Source of the DNA: NAT127 sp041655035
Lineage (GTDB): Bacteria; Pseudomonadota; Gammaproteobacteria; Pseudomonadales; Porticoccaceae
Direction: 5' to 3'
DNA length: 16,513 nucleotides
Assembly: GCA_041655035.1 (NCBI GenBank)
Contig: JBAZCN010000071.1
Location: forward strand, 1-16,513
Shown one piece after another: positions 14,362 to 16,513 of this stretch. The translations under genes were made by a program, and so were the position numbers. A model generated the notes under the pieces. That model did not search any database, was not told where the DNA came from, and saw nothing but the letters and a program-made list of their open reading frames with translations. Position 1 is the stretch's first letter; each line of letters starts with the position of its first letter.

Positions 14362-15930
14362 TCACCCTGTCGCCAGTGGCGGGCATTGCGGCCCGGACTC
14401 GGCAATCTGTCGCGACACGTCGAAACGGGCGATATTCGCCATGAACAGCCGGGCGAGCACTGCTGCCGCCGCATCGTAGGCCGCAGCGTCGCCCCAGCTG
14501 TTGCGCGGATTCAGATAGCGGCTGTCGACGCCGGGAACCTGGAGTGGAATCTGGAGGTTGAGTACCGGCAGGCGCTCGGTGACGGCATCCTCGAGGTCGC
14601 CGCGGGTGATGGCGGCAACGATGGCGCGGGTCACCGACAGCGGAAAGCGCGCCCCCTCGCCTTGTGGGCCGCCGCTCCAGCCGGTGTTGACCAGGTACAC
14701 CCGGCTGCCGGATTCCTCGATGCGCTTGAGCAGCAACTCTGCGTAAACAGCGGGCGACAGTGACATGAAGGACGCGCCGAAGCAGGCGGCGAACTCCGGG
14801 GCGATGGCGGTTTCTGCGGCGCTCCCGGCGGCGCCGACGCGGGCGCTGTAGCCACTGAGGAAATGGTAGGCCGCGGCGCCGCGGTCGAGCACCGCCACCG
14901 GAGGCAGGACCCCGCTGACGTCGCAGCTGAGAAACAGGATATGGCGCGGCTCGCCCGCACGGTTCTCCGGGTGGCGCGAAGCCAGATGGCTCAGCGGGAA
15001 GCTGCAGCGGCCGTTGGCGGTGAGCTGGCTGTCGCGGTAGTCGATCTGCCGGCCCTGCCCCAAGGTGACGTTTTCGACAATGGCGCCGAAGCGGACGGCG
15101 TCCCAGATCAGCGGCTCGTCGTCGCGGGTGAGGCCGATGGTCTTGGCGTAGCAGCCGCCCTCCAGGTTGAATACCGCGCCCCGGCTCCAGGCGTGCTCAT
15201 CATCACCGATCAGCGGCCGGTCGGGAGTGGCGGACAGCGTGGTCTTGCCGCTGCCGGAGAGGCCGAAGAACAGCGCCACATCGCCGTCCGCGCCGACATT
15301 GGCGGCGCAGTGCATGGGCAACACATCTTTTTCCGGCAGCAGGAAATTATGCACGGCGAACATCGCTGTCTTGATCTCACCGGCGTAGCGCAGGCCGGCG
15401 ATCAGTACCTTGCGGCGGGCAAAGTTGATGATCACCGCGGCGTCGCTGTGGGTGCCATCCTCGAGCGGGTCGCAGACGAAGTCGGCGGCGTGGAGGATTT
15501 TCCACTGCTCCTTGGCCGACGGGTTGTAGCGCGTCGGCGTGATGAAGATATTGCGGGCGAAGAGGGCGTGCCAGGCGGTCTGGCTGGTGACCTTGACGGG
15601 AATGTAGTGCTCCGGGTCCTGGCCGACATGGAGATGGGTGCTGAAGCGATCGCCCTGGCGGAGGTGAGCTTGCACCTTGTCCCACAGGGCGGTGAAGCGA
15701 TCCGGTGCGAAGGGACGGTTGGTCGGGCCCCAGTCGATGGTGTCGGTGGTGCTCGGCTCGTCGACGATAAAGCGATCGTCCGGGGAGTGGTCGGTGCGCT
15801 GGCCGGTGAAGGTGACCAGGGCGCCATTGCCGGCGAGGATGCCTTCGCGGCGGAGTATCGCCTGCTCGACCAGTTCGGCGGGCTGCAGATCGGTGAAGCG
15901 CCTGGTCGGGTAGTCGTCCTGCTGGGTCAT
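14362..15930 (-). CDS. pckA: ATP-type phosphoenolpyruvate carboxykinase (PckA) homologue with altered active-site positions
   Basis: 522 residues, ATP-PEPCK family throughout; the canonical enzyme converts oxaloacetate and ATP to PEP, CO2 and ADP in gluconeogenesis. Retained: P-loop GLSGSGKTTLS (Lys229, Thr230), IGDDEHAW (Asp243/Asp244), metal-ligand His207 (PMHCAAN), Arg308 (NGRCSFP), YHFLSGY and YLVNTGWSGG. Altered against the usual family motifs as I know them: the substrate-arginine motif T-G-R-S-P reads TDHSPDDRF, so His48 replaces Arg65 (E. coli numbering); the E-x-K-K motif reads GEIKTAMF, so Thr188 replaces the Mn-ligand lysine; VGSTE/AGTE reads VGAAG; and GKR reads GAR near 427. The frame is intact, and AGGA lies about 9 bases before ATG 15930. 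It could be an active but divergent enzyme or a repurposed one. Family call is firm; activity is uncertain. Confidence 0.9.
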   Translation of the reverse strand: MTQQDDYPTRRFTDLQPAELVEQAILRREGILAGNGALVTFTGQRTDHSPDDRFIVDEPSTTDTIDWGPTNRPFAPDRFTALWDKVQAHLRQGDRFSTHLHVGQDPEHYIPVKVTSQTAWHALFARNIFITPTRYNPSAKEQWKILHAADFVCDPLEDGTHSDAAVIINFARRKVLIAGLRYAGEIKTAMFAVHNFLLPEKDVLPMHCAANVGADGDVALFFGLSGSGKTTLSATPDRPLIGDDEHAWSRGAVFNLEGGCYAKTIGLTRDDEPLIWDAVRFGAIVENVTLGQGRQIDYRDSQLTANGRCSFPLSHLASRHPENRAGEPRHILFLSCDVSGVLPPVAVLDRGAAAYHFLSGYSARVGAAGSAAETAIAPEFAACFGASFMSLSPAVYAELLLKRIEESGSRVYLVNTGWSGGPQGEGARFPLSVTRAIVAAITRGDLEDAVTERLPVLNLQIPLQVPGVDSRYLNPRNSWGDAAAYDAAAAVLARLFMANIARFDVSRQIAESGPQCPPLATG

Positions 15931-16014
15931 GAATGAATGTCCTGTGAGGTGGCCGGCACCGGCTTCCGATTATGCCAAAAAGGCGCGCGGGAGGAAGGGG
16001 CCGGCCAACGGGGA

Positions 16015-16513
16015 TCAGTGCAGGGTTTTTGCGGGCGAGAACAAGGCGTCGATCTGGTTGCGATCGAAGTGGTAGAGCCGGTGGCAGAACTGGCACTGCA
16101 CCTCGACACTGCCGCGCTCCTCGACGATCTCGAGCACCTCCTCGCGGCCGAGGGTGAGCAGCATGTCGGCGGTGCGGCTTTCCGAGCAGCCGCAGGCGAA
16201 ATGCAGCGAGCGCGGTTCGAACAGGCGCACGCTCTCCTGGTGGAACAGCCGGCTGAGCACCTCGGTGTTGTCGAGGCTGAGGATTTCGTCGCTGGTCAGG
16301 GTGTCGGCGAGGATCGACAGGTGCTCGAAATAGCTGTCGCGTTCCTCCCGGCTCTGGGTCTTGAGCGGCAGTGCCTGGAGCAGCAGGCCGCCGGCGCGCT
16401 GGCCGTCGGCGAACAGCCAGAGGCGGGTGGGGAGCTGTTCGGACAGGTTGAAATAATCCTCGAGGCAGGCGTTCAGCGTCTCTTTCTCGAGGGGCACGAT
16501 GCCCTGGTAGCGC
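16015..16513 (-). CDS. hslO: Hsp33 redox-regulated chaperone HslO, 3' part
   Basis: The last 166 codons; the 5' part is beyond the window end. The fragment opens in RYQGIVPLEKETL, has the LSEQLPTRLWLFADG stretch, and ends with the zinc-binding cysteines CGCSESR and CQFC (a CxC plus CxxC pair), the redox switch of Hsp33. Oxidation releases zinc, unfolds this region and activates the ATP-independent holdase in the cytosol. The YHFDRNQIDALF ending is typical. It stops at TGA (16017-16015), 84 bases before the pckA start on the same strand. hslO and pckA are also neighbours in Pseudomonas. Confidence 0.95.
   Translation of the reverse strand, partial: RYQGIVPLEKETLNACLEDYFNLSEQLPTRLWLFADGQRAGGLLLQALPLKTQSREERDSYFEHLSILADTLTSDEILSLDNTEVLSRLFHQESVRLFEPRSLHFACGCSESRTADMLLTLGREEVLEIVEERGSVEVQCQFCHRLYHFDRNQIDALFSPAKTLH

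Noticed and set aside
13041..14474. Minus-strand open frame (477 codons) opposite hemY
   Set aside because: The hemY frame has membrane segments, a HemY_N domain and TPR-like repeats; the opposite frame is Gln/Arg-rich noise.
14863..15936. Plus-strand open frame (357 codons) opposite pckA
   Set aside because: Antisense to a well-supported pckA. The Gly/Ala/Val/Asp-rich translation is typical of a shadow frame.
15931..16014. pckA promoter in the hslO-pckA gap
   Set aside because: A CATAAT -10-like hexamer is present on the minus strand, but no -35 occurs at a usable spacing.

Overview
This is a GC-rich, gene-dense stretch of ordinary gammaproteobacterial chromosome. The neighbourhoods lptM-lysA-dapF-DUF484-xerC and argH-algZ-algR-hemC-hemD-hemX-hemY are typical of Pseudomonas and its relatives. 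AlgZ/AlgR, a TPR-type HemY and an ATP-type PckA point to Pseudomonadales or a Cellvibrionales-like marine relative; I cannot name the genus. I saw no insertion sequence, prophage, CRISPR array, tRNA or rRNA.

Layout. (1) Bases 1-1710, plus strand: the end of an ammonium transporter, the PII protein glnK, a Rnk/GreA-C-terminal-like gene behind a structured leader, a possible 16-codon micro-ORF, and a 31-residue Lys-rich small protein closed by a strong intrinsic terminator. (2) Bases 1753-6545, minus strand: a likely single operon read from a good sigma-70 promoter at 6517-6545: lptM, lysA, dapF, DUF484, xerC and probably a SIMPL-domain periplasmic protein. It couples outer-membrane assembly, the last steps of lysine/meso-diaminopimelate synthesis and chromosome dimer resolution. 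(3) argH (minus) diverges at about 8023-8117 from algZ-algR (plus), followed by hemC, hemD, hemX and hemY: a two-component system, then uroporphyrinogen III synthesis and two inner-membrane heme-operon proteins. (4) pckA (minus) converges on hemY with only 13 bases between them. The 3' part of hslO (Hsp33) lies upstream of pckA on the same strand.

No wholly new system is evident. The points most worth a second look are: a PckA homologue with changes at several positions normally invariant in the active site; a hairpin plus T-run just before the Rnk-like start, resembling an attenuator; a symmetric -10 element that could fire in both directions between argH and algZ; and the micro-ORF and Lys-rich small gene between the Rnk-like gene and the terminator.
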